Positions 17,275 to 24,876 of a stretch of DNA of 64,000 nt are shown piece by piece; position 1 is the stretch's first letter; every line of letters begins with the position of its first letter. Under the pieces are notes generated by a model, which saw nothing but the letters and a program-made list of their open reading frames with translations, had not been told where the DNA came from and made no database searches. A program made the position numbers and the translations under genes. The DNA lies in contig CAKQED010000001.1 in NCBI GenBank assembly GCA_934229835.1, positions 1 through 64,000 on the forward strand, in the 5' to 3' direction. This stretch comes from Oribacterium sp934229835. GTDB lineage: Bacteria; Bacillota; Clostridia; Lachnospirales; Lachnospiraceae.

Positions 17275-19872
17275 CATGATCCGGTCCATCTCCTCGTCCG
17301 GGAGGTATGGCGCGAGGTCCTCGAGTGGCGGGCTGATGATGCTGCCGTCCGGGAGGTGTTTCGCGGCAGACTTCGGGAGGAACTGCTGGGTCAGGGTCAC
17401 CATGATCTCGCAGATGGCCGGGCCGTCGGTCGCGAGGGTCCGTGCGACCGCGTCGTGCAACTCTTCGTTGTGATGCGCGCGGATGAACGGGAAGCCGTAC
17501 GCATGCGCGATCTTCTCCATGTCCGGGAAGCTCAGGTCCTGGACGCCGCCCATCCCCGAGTCGATGCCAATGCCTACAAGCGGCTCTCCGCGGAAGAGGT
17601 TGGTCTGCGTCTGGCGGATGCTGTGGTAGCCGCCGTTGTTGATGACGAAGATCTTGATCGGCAGCTGGTGGCTGATGATCGTCTGAAGCTCCTGCAGGTT
17701 CATCTGGATGGAGCCGTCGCCGGTGAGGACGAGGATGTCATGCTTCTCGTACGCCGAATAATGCTCGTCGCGTCCGGTCCAGTACGGGTCACGGAGCTCG
17801 GCGGCGAGCCGGTCATCGGCGGATTCATGGAAGGATGGATCCGCAGCCAGTGCCGAATAATCGTGGTCCTGCTGCGCGTCGCCTGCATTGGCATCCGCTG
17901 TTTCCCGTGGAAGCGAGGCGTCCGCGCCACCGCATGGGGTCGCCTCAACGGAGGCATGCACGGCCACCGCGGCACCGATCGCCGCCGGGAGTCCATAGCC
18001 CATCGAGGCGACGCCGTCCTGCGAGATGAAGCGGGTACCCGGCTTGATGCGGTAGGCCTGTCCGCCCGCCACGCATGGGGAGCCGTTGCCGACGACGGTC
18101 ACCTGGCCCGGGGCCGCCTGGTCGGAAACCTCCTTGATGAGCGCGTAGACGTTGGCGAAGGACGCCGGTTCCTCCGGGGACAGGGTCGGGTCGCTCGGTG
18201 CGAGGTACGCCGGCAGGATCGTCGGGTAGTTGTCGCGGTAGAACGCGCAGGTCGCGAGCCAGCTGAGGCGGACGCCGGCCGAGGTGGTTTCTTTATGTAC
18301 AGTGGCTGCATCGGAAGACGAAGCCTTCGCCGGGGTCTGGGTGATCGGCTGATCAGCTGCTTCAGCCGATGCCTGCGCTGCCTGGGCGTTTGCGCCAGAC
18401 ATAGCATCTGCCTCGGCTGGGGTCTGGGCGGTCGGCTGATCGGCTGCTTCGGTCGAGGTCTCCGCTGCCTGGGCGTCTGTGCCAGACATAGCAGCTGTCT
18501 CGGCCGGGGTCTGGGCAGCTGCGTTTTCTGCCAGTACATGCTGGCGGGCGAGCTCCGTGTGGCAAACGCGGAGGGCGTCATCACGGAGGAGGCCTTCGCC
18601 GCCCTGGAAGAGCGGGTGCACCGGGGTGTGGCCGAGGACGTGAAGCTCGCGGAGCAGGCACTGCAGGAGCTGACGGGCGTCGGCGTGCACGGCGAGGTCA
18701 CAGTGCACGGACGGCTTCCGAAGCTCCTCCGCATCGATGTCGTTCACGATCACGTAGGCGTCGCGGGCCCAGCTCTTGAAATCGTATCCGACCTGACGGA
18801 TGTTGAGGCGGGAGCCAATGCTGAGAATCAGGTCTGCATTCTGTACGGCGAGGTTGCCCGGGCGGTCACCGCGGCCACCCGGACGGCCGACGTAGAGCGG
18901 GTCGTCGCTCGGGATGATGTCTGGACCGTTCCAGCCGACCACGACCGGGATACCGAGGCGATGTGCGACTTCCAGGAAGAGCGACTCGGCGCCCGCGATG
19001 CGGATGCCGTTGCCCGTATAAAAAATCGGACGGCGACTCGCGCGGATCTTCTCGAGGATGGTCTGCACCTGTTGCGGATCCACCGGCGGCACGGTCGCCT
19101 CACGCTTCGTCGTGTCGGCATCCGCCGGGATACTGTGCGCCGCTGCATAAGCCTGAGCGGAGGTGACGGTTGCGTGGTCGACTGCATTGGCCTCATACGG
19201 AGAGCGCGCGAAGGCGTTCCGACAGAGCGGGTAGGCGTCGGAGCGCGGGGTGGCGTCCGTGGAGGTGGCCCAGCCGTCGCCACCAGCTGCGTAATCCGCC
19301 GGGTCGAAGCCGATCAGCTCGTCCGTCTCGATAAACTTTCCCTGGATGTCGACCGGGATGTCGAGCCAGCAAGGGCCAGGACGGCCGGTCTGGCTGAGAT
19401 AGATGCACTTTTCGAGCGCGTAGCGGACGCGGTACGGGTCCGTCAGCATCTCCGAATACTTCGTCATACAGTCGATGGACTTCGTAATATCGAACTCCTG
19501 GTCGCCCATCGCGCGGAGGCGGGTGCCGTTCTGCTCTTCTGCCCAGCGCGCGGTGTTGTCATAGCGGACCTGACCGGAGATGATCAGCATCGGGATGGAG
19601 TCGAGCCAGGCACCGAGCACGCCGGTGATGGCATTGGTGCCGCCCGGGCCGGAGGTCACGCAGAGAAGCGCCGGTCGGTTGTAGATGCGGGCGTAGCTCT
19701 CGGCGGCCATCGCGCAGGCCTGCTCGTGGTGCTGGTAGAGCGTGTGCATGCCCTTCTGGTGGCCGAAGGCGTCGTTCAGGTGCATGGCTCCGCCACCGGT
19801 CACACTGAAGTTCTGGGTGATGCCGTTTGCGACGAGGGTTTCGGAAATGTAGTTCGCAAGCTTGATTTTCAT
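17251..19872 (-). CDS. Thiamine diphosphate-dependent enzyme, acetolactate-synthase-like, with large inserts
   Basis: The three acetolactate-synthase-type domains are present. The N-terminal one has the catalytic glutamate in YQHHEQACAMAAESYAR and GPGGTNAITG. The middle domain includes GIPVVVGWNGPD, and the C-terminal one binds ThDP through GDGSIQMNLQEL and FVINNGGYHS. Relatives of normal length (about 550-600 residues) occur in polysaccharide clusters; this one has 873. Inserts lie near genomic 19080-19280, 18290-18540 and 17830-17960. The central one is a tandem repeat of QTPAEADAMSG-AQAA-type units. A role like YerE, adding a two-carbon branch to a ketosugar, is possible but unproven. It leads a unit with the epimerase, methyltransferase and dehydrogenase. 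Confidence 0.85.
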   Translation of the reverse strand: MKIKLANYISETLVANGITQNFSVTGGGAMHLNDAFGHQKGMHTLYQHHEQACAMAAESYARIYNRPALLCVTSGPGGTNAITGVLGAWLDSIPMLIISGQVRYDNTARWAEEQNGTRLRAMGDQEFDITKSIDCMTKYSEMLTDPYRVRYALEKCIYLSQTGRPGPCWLDIPVDIQGKFIETDELIGFDPADYAAGGDGWATSTDATPRSDAYPLCRNAFARSPYEANAVDHATVTSAQAYAAAHSIPADADTTKREATVPPVDPQQVQTILEKIRASRRPIFYTGNGIRIAGAESLFLEVAHRLGIPVVVGWNGPDIIPSDDPLYVGRPGGRGDRPGNLAVQNADLILSIGSRLNIRQVGYDFKSWARDAYVIVNDIDAEELRKPSVHCDLAVHADARQLLQCLLRELHVLGHTPVHPLFQGGEGLLRDDALRVCHTELARQHVLAENAAAQTPAETAAMSGTDAQAAETSTEAADQPTAQTPAEADAMSGANAQAAQASAEAADQPITQTPAKASSSDAATVHKETTSAGVRLSWLATCAFYRDNYPTILPAYLAPSDPTLSPEEPASFANVYALIKEVSDQAAPGQVTVVGNGSPCVAGGQAYRIKPGTRFISQDGVASMGYGLPAAIGAAVAVHASVEATPCGGADASLPRETADANAGDAQQDHDYSALAADPSFHESADDRLAAELRDPYWTGRDEHYSAYEKHDILVLTGDGSIQMNLQELQTIISHQLPIKIFVINNGGYHSIRQTQTNLFRGEPLVGIGIDSGMGGVQDLSFPDMEKIAHAYGFPFIRAHHNEELHDAVARTLATDGPAICEIMVTLTQQFLPKSAAKHLPDGSIISPPLEDLAPYLPDEEMDRIMIVPRVGK

Positions 19873-20039
19873 TACTTACTCCTGCTTTTCGTGAGGAGTG
19901 CGACTCCTCGTGATGTAGTTTATTTCGAGGTCGTGCGTCGGCCGTGCAGCCACGCGCATAACCAAGATATTCGGTGAAAGATCGAGGCCGGGTGCCCACG
20001 TTCCGGACGACGGCATTGGCCTCTGGTAAGCAGCGGTCT

Positions 20040-20245
20040 CGACGACTGCGCGGGGCTTAGAAATGCGGTGTTCCGAACGACTGCACGGATCGCAGAAAAG
20101 CTGTGTGCCGGGCGACTGCACGGACCGCAGAAAAGCTGTGTGCCGGACGGCTGCACGGACCGCAGAAAAGTCACATTTCAGGTGTCCGCATAGAGCCGAA
20201 AAAGTGGCGTTCCGGGCAACGGCTCGGGGATCGAAAAAGCTGTCT
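20040..20245 (-). repeat. 35-bp tandem repeats in the ThDP gene leader
   Basis: Five to six degenerate copies of a 35-bp unit (contains CTTTTCTGCGGTCCGTGCAG on the minus strand). The best three are nearly identical between about 20065 and 20175. They lie inside the likely 380-base transcript leader, between the promoter and the start codon. A GCATTGGCC site is at 20013-20021. They might form repeated RNA structures or binding sites; nothing is known. Confidence 0.75.
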
Positions 20246-20258
20246 TTCTAGATTTTCT

Positions 20259-20287
20259 ATTGTACTAGTTCGCAGGAAGAGGCGCAA
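20259..20287 (-). promoter_or_regulatory. Promoter for the ThDP-enzyme unit
   Basis: Minus-strand TTGCGC (20287-20282), 17-base spacer, TACAAT (20264-20259). Array R2 starts 87 bases upstream of the -35 box, a similar layout to R1. Confidence 0.5.
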
Positions 20288-20374
20288 GGGGACCGGGAAG
20301 AAGACAGCGAAGGACAACGAAGGACAGCTTGCTGATCGTAGTAGTTCAGACACCCATTGGTTCATGAATGCCAA

Positions 20375-20710
20375 TGGACACAATCCATTCTTTTACAATT
20401 CCGTGTATATATTCCTTATGCTCTTGAATCACATCTGGAGTGGGAATATACATAAAATGGATTTTTAAAACATCGTGTATATGAAATTTGAACTTGGGAG
20501 TGGAATTCAGAATTAAAACTATATATGGAAGAACTATTTCAGAAATCGTGTATATAAAAATCGAGGTTCGAGTTTGATTTTCCATGCCAATTGTCGATTT
20601 TATATACACGATTTCTGAATCGAAGCGGTTGTGTCTATTTTAACGGCAGATTTTTGGTTTTTGCATAGAAATTCGTATACACAATTTTAGAAATGCTCCT
20701 TACGTGTACA
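20375..20710. repeat. Phased 35-bp repeat array R2 (five units)
   Basis: Units at 20375-20409, 20447-20481, 20520-20554, 20603-20637 and 20676-20710. Start-to-start steps are 72, 73, 83 and 73 bp. The first three units face one way and the last two the other, so units around the 48-bp centre can pair: ATTTCAGAAATCGTGTATA of unit 3 is complementary to the start of unit 4, and the flanking AAAATCGA/TCGATTTT extends the stem. The 264-bp core (20447-20710) has exactly the geometry of R1. It lies about 90 bases after the arginase-fold gene and upstream of the ThDP-unit promoter. Confidence 0.92.
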
Positions 20711-20802
20711 GTCTGCTTAAAACCACAGCTCATCATGATATACAGGGGGCTGAACGGTTACTGCTGATCGGAGATTCCAGGCAGCGCCTACGTCGAGTGC
20801 CG

Positions 20803-21873
20803 CTAATGCACGCGGGCAAGATAGTGCTCGAGGAGGCGGCGGTTTACGCCGTCACTTCGGCGGAGGTCGCGGGTGTCGTCGAGGAGGCGACGGCAAGCAT
20901 TGTAGGCGGGTTCGCCGCAGATATCGACACCGAGGATGTGAATTTTCGGGTCCATGGTGAAGCGGTCGAGCTCGTGCCGGAATTCTGCTTCGGTCATGAT
21001 GCCCTGGTCCCAGTTGGTGCGGAGCACTTTTCGCGAGAGGACGTCCTTATCGATGGAGATGTAGACCGGGAGGTGGAGCGCGTCGAGAAGGTGTGGAAGC
21101 TCGCGCGCGACGCGGCCATCCAGGATGTCATCCTCTGTGAAGCAGTAGAGGCGCGCGGGCGCGGATGAGCGCGGGGGCTGATCCTCGGCTACGAGGCTTT
21201 GCAGCTCACGTTCGATGATGTCGGCCTGGACACGTTCCGGGCCAATGATGAGGACGGCGCGGCAGTGGCTGTTTCGGAGGAGAACGTCGCGGATCCAAGA
21301 ACCGCAGCTCATGAGGCCCGGAAAGACGGGTTTTCGGAGGTCGACGTGATGGTCATAGACGACGAGCGCGAAGTCTTCGGTGATTTTTTCGCACCAGAAG
21401 TGGGTGAGGTAGTGGAAGTTGCCGTTGTCAAGGAAATGGATGCCGCGCGCCGGGAAGTCCGCGATGCAACGGCGAATCTCATCCGCGGCGGCATCGTCGC
21501 AGAAGCCAGTGGTACCGGACAGCGTCGTGAAATCTAGGATGTAGGGCGTGGACGATGCAGCTCGCGCGGTTGCAGGACCGCTGGATGCTGCGAACGATAC
21601 AGGGCGGTCGGACGGCGCGCCAGATGCGGCCCGCGCGGTTGCAGGGCCGCTGGATGCTGCGAGCGATACGGGGCGGTCGGACGGCGCGCCAGATGCAGCC
21701 CGCGCGGTTACTGGGCTGCTGGATGATGCTGCGAGCGATACGGGCGCAGGACCACTGAGGGGCGTGGACGATGCTCCACAGCTGTGGGATGTGCTGCTCT
21801 TCTGCTCTGAAATATAGAACGTTTCGTCTTCGTAGATGTGCGTGAAGTTCATGATGACGACGGGATCCTGCAT
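20803..21873 (-). CDS. Arginase/ureohydrolase-fold protein with N-terminal tandem-repeat insert
   Basis: Conserved parts resemble the arginase-deacetylase fold: YDHHVDL corresponds to the metal-binding DxHxD-type motif, SIDKDVL to the second aspartate motif, and LDNGNFHYL and GVDICGEPAYN are also typical. Function within the fold is uncertain; arginase, agmatinase or formiminoglutamase activity cannot be assigned. A strong GGAAAGGAGG site precedes the ATG. Residues about 35-105 are a 23-residue tandem repeat (ATARAASGAPSDRPVSLAAS type) placed between the short N-terminal strand (HIYEDETFYI) and PYILDFTTLSG, which clearly interrupts the domain. It follows the TauE-like gene and that gene's terminator. 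Confidence 0.7.
   Translation of the reverse strand: MQDPVVIMNFTHIYEDETFYISEQKSSTSHSCGASSTPLSGPAPVSLAASSSSPVTARAASGAPSDRPVSLAASSGPATARAASGAPSDRPVSFAASSGPATARAASSTPYILDFTTLSGTTGFCDDAAADEIRRCIADFPARGIHFLDNGNFHYLTHFWCEKITEDFALVVYDHHVDLRKPVFPGLMSCGSWIRDVLLRNSHCRAVLIIGPERVQADIIERELQSLVAEDQPPRSSAPARLYCFTEDDILDGRVARELPHLLDALHLPVYISIDKDVLSRKVLRTNWDQGIMTEAEFRHELDRFTMDPKIHILGVDICGEPAYNACRRLLDDTRDLRRSDGVNRRLLEHYLARVH
21549..21765 (-). repeat. 69-bp in-frame tandem repeat inside the arginase-fold gene
   Basis: About three copies of a 69-bp unit (23 codons) with high identity between copies; the segment GACGGCGCGCCAGATGC recurs. The length is a multiple of three, so copy-number change would keep the frame. 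The encoded peptide is disordered-type A/S/R/P/G sequence. Confidence 0.85.
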
Positions 21874-22011
21874 GTGCCTGCCTCCTTTCCGCGTTTATGC
21901 GGACGGGTGCCTGTGTCGAGGGCGCCTGCATTGGCCACTGAAGCGGTGGCTTTTAAAACTGTATTTTACTCGGTCGGGGATGTGGGTGCAAGTGTGCTGC
22001 GGATCAAAAAA

Positions 22012-22041
22012 AAGAGCGTTGCGATGGGACGCAAAGCTCTT
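22012..22041 (-). terminator. Rho-independent terminator of the TauE-like gene
   Basis: Inverted repeat AAGAGCTTTGCG/CGCAACGCTCTT with a six-base loop, followed on the minus strand by a run of eight T. It lies after the 45-bp tail repeats and before the arginase-fold gene. Confidence 0.9.
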
Positions 22042-22084
22042 AAGATGCATAGGATCTTTTCAATAGCCAGAATGCAGGAAACGG

Positions 22085-22320
22085 CACGCTGCTTCAAAGA
22101 TACCTCACAGGATATACTCGCTGATGACCTTCATGCCTTCAAAGATGCCTTACAGGATATACTCGCTGATGACCTTCATGCCTTCAAAGATGCCTTACAG
22201 GATATATTCGCTGACGACCTTCATGCCTTCAAAGATGCTTCACAGGATATGCTCGCTGACGACCTTCGTGCCTTCGAAGATGCCTTACAGGATATACTCG
22301 CTGACGACCTTGATGGCGAG
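22085..22320 (-). repeat. 45-bp tandem repeat made from the 3' end of the TauE-like gene
   Basis: About five copies of a 45-bp unit containing GTCAGCGAGTATATCCTGTAA on the minus strand, the codons for VSEYIL and the stop of the TauE-like gene. The gene ends in the first copy; the others follow within the 3' untranslated region before the terminator. Identity is about 90% between neighbours, indicating recent tandem growth. Confidence 0.92.
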
Positions 22321-23052
22321 GAGGACGAGTACGACGAGGATCGACGGGCGAACGATTTTCATGCCGTTTTTCATCATGAGGCCTGCGCCGATGTAGTTAC
22401 CGATCATGTTGCAGATGGCGCATGGGATGCCGATCAGGAAGACGGTCTGGCCGTGCAGGATGAAGATCACGAGGGAGGTGATGTTCGTCGTCAGGTTGAT
22501 GACCTTCGTCTGGCCGTTGGCGGTTTTGATGCCGAGCTTCGCGAAGACGGTGAAGGCGATGATGAGGAAGGTGCCGGTGCCTGGGCCGTAGAAGCCATCA
22601 TAGAAGCCGATGATGAGCGCGGCGAGGATGGCAGTCACGTACACTTTCGGGGTGTCCGTCTGCGCTTCTTCGACATTGTCGTGGAAGATGTGGCGGTTTA
22701 GGACGATGAAGGCGGTCACAGGCAGGACGACGAGGAGGATCGTGACGAGGACCTGCTCCGGGATGAGGAGGCTGATCCGGGCACCGATCGAGGAGCCGAT
22801 GACGGCGGCGACGATGGACGGAATGGCAAGCTTCCAGTTGACGAGGCCTTCGCGGATGAAACGAACGGTCGCGACGGTGGTGCCACAGCAGCTGGAAAGC
22901 TTGTTGGTGCCGATGGCGTAATGCGCCGGGAGGCCGGCGAGCAGATAGGCCGGAAGGGAAATCAGACCGCCACCTCCGCCGATGGCGTCGACGAGACCGG
23001 CGAGAAATACAAGTGGACAACAGATAAGATAGGTCAGAAATGTGATGTGCAT
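22285..23052 (-). CDS. TauE/SafE (TSUP) family membrane permease
   Basis: Start chosen at 23052 (MHITFLTYLICC), ten bases after GAGGT; the open frame further upstream is a low-complexity GC repeat. The 255-residue protein has seven to eight membrane segments and the family's two repeated halves: the N-terminal one with GLVDAIGGGGGLISLPAYL and GTNKLSSCCGT, the second with GFYDGFYGPGTGTF and NLTTNITSL. TSUP proteins export small organic or sulfur-containing anions such as sulfite or sulfoacetate; the substrate here is unknown. Its 3' end is amplified as a 45-bp tandem repeat. Confidence 0.88.
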   Translation of the reverse strand: MHITFLTYLICCPLVFLAGLVDAIGGGGGLISLPAYLLAGLPAHYAIGTNKLSSCCGTTVATVRFIREGLVNWKLAIPSIVAAVIGSSIGARISLLIPEQVLVTILLVVLPVTAFIVLNRHIFHDNVEEAQTDTPKVYVTAILAALIIGFYDGFYGPGTGTFLIIAFTVFAKLGIKTANGQTKVINLTTNITSLVIFILHGQTVFLIGIPCAICNMIGNYIGAGLMMKNGMKIVRPSILVVLVLLAIKVVSEYIL

Positions 23053-23074
23053 AGTGGTGGTACCTCGGTGTGTG

Positions 23075-23165
23075 GTGGGCATGGCAGGCTCAGCGGGCAC
23101 GGCAGGCGCAGCGGGCGGCAGGCGTAGCGGGCGCGACAGGCACGGCAGGCGTAACGGGCGCAGCA
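23075..23165 (-). repeat. GC-rich short repeats in the leader of the TauE-like gene
   Basis: Imperfect units of GGCAGGCGCAGCGGGC type repeat four to five times, just upstream of the start codon and downstream of a GCATTGGCC site (23194-23202). Probably untranslated, although the frame is open. Confidence 0.6.
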
Positions 23166-23233
23166 AGCGGAGCCATCCATGTTTCGGCCGTCTGCATTGG
23201 CCTAGCTGAGCAGGCCTGAATAATGAAGTTCAT

Positions 23234-23260
23234 GTTATACTTTTCTCTTCGCAAGCGCAA
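23234..23260 (-). promoter_or_regulatory. Possible promoter for the TauE-like gene
   Basis: Minus-strand TTGCGC (23260-23255) and TATAAC (23239-23234) with only a 15-base spacer, so it is weak by consensus. Placement 108 bases downstream of array R3 matches the other arrays. Confidence 0.35.
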
Positions 23261-23368
23261 GTCCTGAAATGGATATGATTTCTATAGCCGGTGTTGTGTG
23301 CTGTGAAGAAACTATGCTGAATATTTCCAAATATGCTTGCAGGATAGTGGAGAAGGCGTGTTCAAAAA

Positions 23369-23672
23369 CAGACACAATATTTGATTTTTTCAGTACGTGT
23401 ATACTAAATAGACACGTACATGCATTTCCAGAATATGTGTCTATCGATTTTCTTCCCTATCCGGCGATTTGAAGAGAAAACTATACACGGATAAGAATAT
23501 TAAAAAATCGTGTATAGAAAAAGGCCCTACGAAGCATAGTTTCAAATGCTTTTCAGGTTTTTACTATACACGATTTCTAAATTCTATCTTTAGTGTATAT
23601 TTTCGCCTGAAGTTCCCTGTGGATTTCAGAAAAACTGTATACACTTTTTTCCATTACGGCAATCCGTGTCTA
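23369..23672. repeat. Phased 35-bp repeat array R3 (five units, one displaced)
   Basis: The core units are 23409-23443, 23482-23516, 23565-23599 and 23638-23672, with steps of 73, 83 and 73 bp, identical to the other arrays. An extra unit at 23369-23403 is only 40 bp before the first core unit, unlike the 72-73 bp step in R2 and R4, which suggests a deletion of about 33 bp. Units flanking the 48-bp centre are in opposite orientation. It lies 78 bases after the nuclease-like gene. Confidence 0.9.
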
Positions 23673-23749
23673 TGGCTGCGTCTTTCTGGCTTTGTTTCGA
23701 CCTCTTTCCCGCTTCTTTCCGACGTCTTTCTATCTTTTTGAATCATCGT

Positions 23750-24562
23750 TTATCCGATGTCCATGCTGCTTTTTCCGAAATAGTACTCAAGCAGATGTTG
23801 TACGTAGACCTCGTCCAGCGGCATTTCCTGCGTTTCAAACGACATAATCAGGTTGATGCCAGGATAAATTCCATTATTCAAGTATGTTCGCATCTTCTTC
23901 ATAAAATCCTGCTGATAATCCTCATCATCCATCATGCCGAAGTGTTCATAATAATAAATACTTCCATCCTTTGGATCCAGTATCGTAAAGTCTGGATAAT
24001 TTGGTTTTCTTGCATTTTCCAGTTCCAGCCTGCATTCATAACGGAATGGCAATTTCGCATTTCTCAGCAGATTATAAATCGAGCGTTCTGATTTAGAACG
24101 GACGAATTCACCACTCACCGTCGGCACATTCAGATGTTCCGGATTTATCGGATTCTTCTCGTAATCCGCACAGACCCATGCTTTCAGATTCTCCGGCAGG
24201 TCATAAAGATATGGTCGTGTCAATTCCCGAAGTGCTTTCGAGTGCTCCAGTATGTATTCGGCACGCTTTATTTTTTTCAGACTCTTCAAACAGCGCTCAT
24301 ATGCTTCAATCTGTTGCTGAATATCCTTTAATTTCGCCCGATAAACCCGTTTCAATGCCAGTGCTTCTGCGAGTTTGCTTTCTTTTTTCGATAAATATAT
24401 CGGCTTTTTCGAGCCCGGTGCGCGATAGAGCCAGCTCCAGCCCTGTGGATTCGCCCGGAAGTGAATCGTTCCCTCCGGCGCGGTTTCCAGCCAGCGTTCA
24501 TACTGCGCACGGGTATGCTGCAGTCGCTCGATTTCATATTTCATTTTTTCAGATAAATCCAT
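23750..24562 (-). CDS. PD-(D/E)XK nuclease-like protein
   Basis: Start at 24562 (MDLSEKMKYEIERL), five bases after GGGAGGG. The N-terminal half of the 270 residues is charged and helical, probably coiled coil (KRVYRAKLKDIQQQIEAYER). The C-terminal half has the order expected of a PD-(D/E)XK fold: VRSKSERSIYNLL, then YPDFTIL, then YYYEHFGMMDD, where the usual E-x-K appears as E-x-F with a nearby histidine, a change also known in related families. I cannot name a characterised homologue. It lies 315 bases downstream of the RecQ-like gene and may share its transcript, so a DNA-processing or defence role is inferred. Confidence 0.6.
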   Translation of the reverse strand: MDLSEKMKYEIERLQHTRAQYERWLETAPEGTIHFRANPQGWSWLYRAPGSKKPIYLSKKESKLAEALALKRVYRAKLKDIQQQIEAYERCLKSLKKIKRAEYILEHSKALRELTRPYLYDLPENLKAWVCADYEKNPINPEHLNVPTVSGEFVRSKSERSIYNLLRNAKLPFRYECRLELENARKPNYPDFTILDPKDGSIYYYEHFGMMDDEDYQQDFMKKMRTYLNNGIYPGINLIMSFETQEMPLDEVYVQHLLEYYFGKSSMDIG

Positions 24563-24689
24563 ATCCCTCCCTGTATCGTCAAGTGGTTTTCCTAAAAAAC
24601 ATGACGCTTGTGTTTCATGACTGTACTTCTCTAATGGCAGGCAGCTTCCACCCATGCTTTCCCACCGGCCCTGCACTGACTGCGTTTGT

Positions 24690-24835
24690 CATTCCGAGCC
24701 CCAGCAGCGCCTGTATTTGTCATCTTCGGCATCTGCAGCGCCTGTGTTTGTCATCCCCGGCATCTGCAGCGTCTGTGTTTGCCATCTTCGACACCTGCAG
24801 CGCCCACACATGTCATTCCGATCCCCTGCTTCCGC
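24690..24835 (-). repeat. 33-bp tandem repeats after the RecQ-like gene
   Basis: About four imperfect copies of a 33-bp unit with CATCTGCAGCGCCTGTGTTTG on the plus strand lie 40 bases beyond the RecQ-like stop codon. The remaining bases between the two genes (24563-24876) show nothing else I can identify; one GCCAATGT near-motif is at 24861-24868. Confidence 0.7.
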
Positions 24836-24876
24836 CATTTCTCGGATTTCTGCATGGTCTGCCAATGTTTCCGGCT

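Noticed and set aside
17107..19977. A 956-codon plus-strand open frame opposite the ThDP enzyme gene
   Set aside because: It is a shadow of the GC-rich minus-strand gene: no recognisable domain, arginine/valine/glycine-rich, no good ribosome-binding site.
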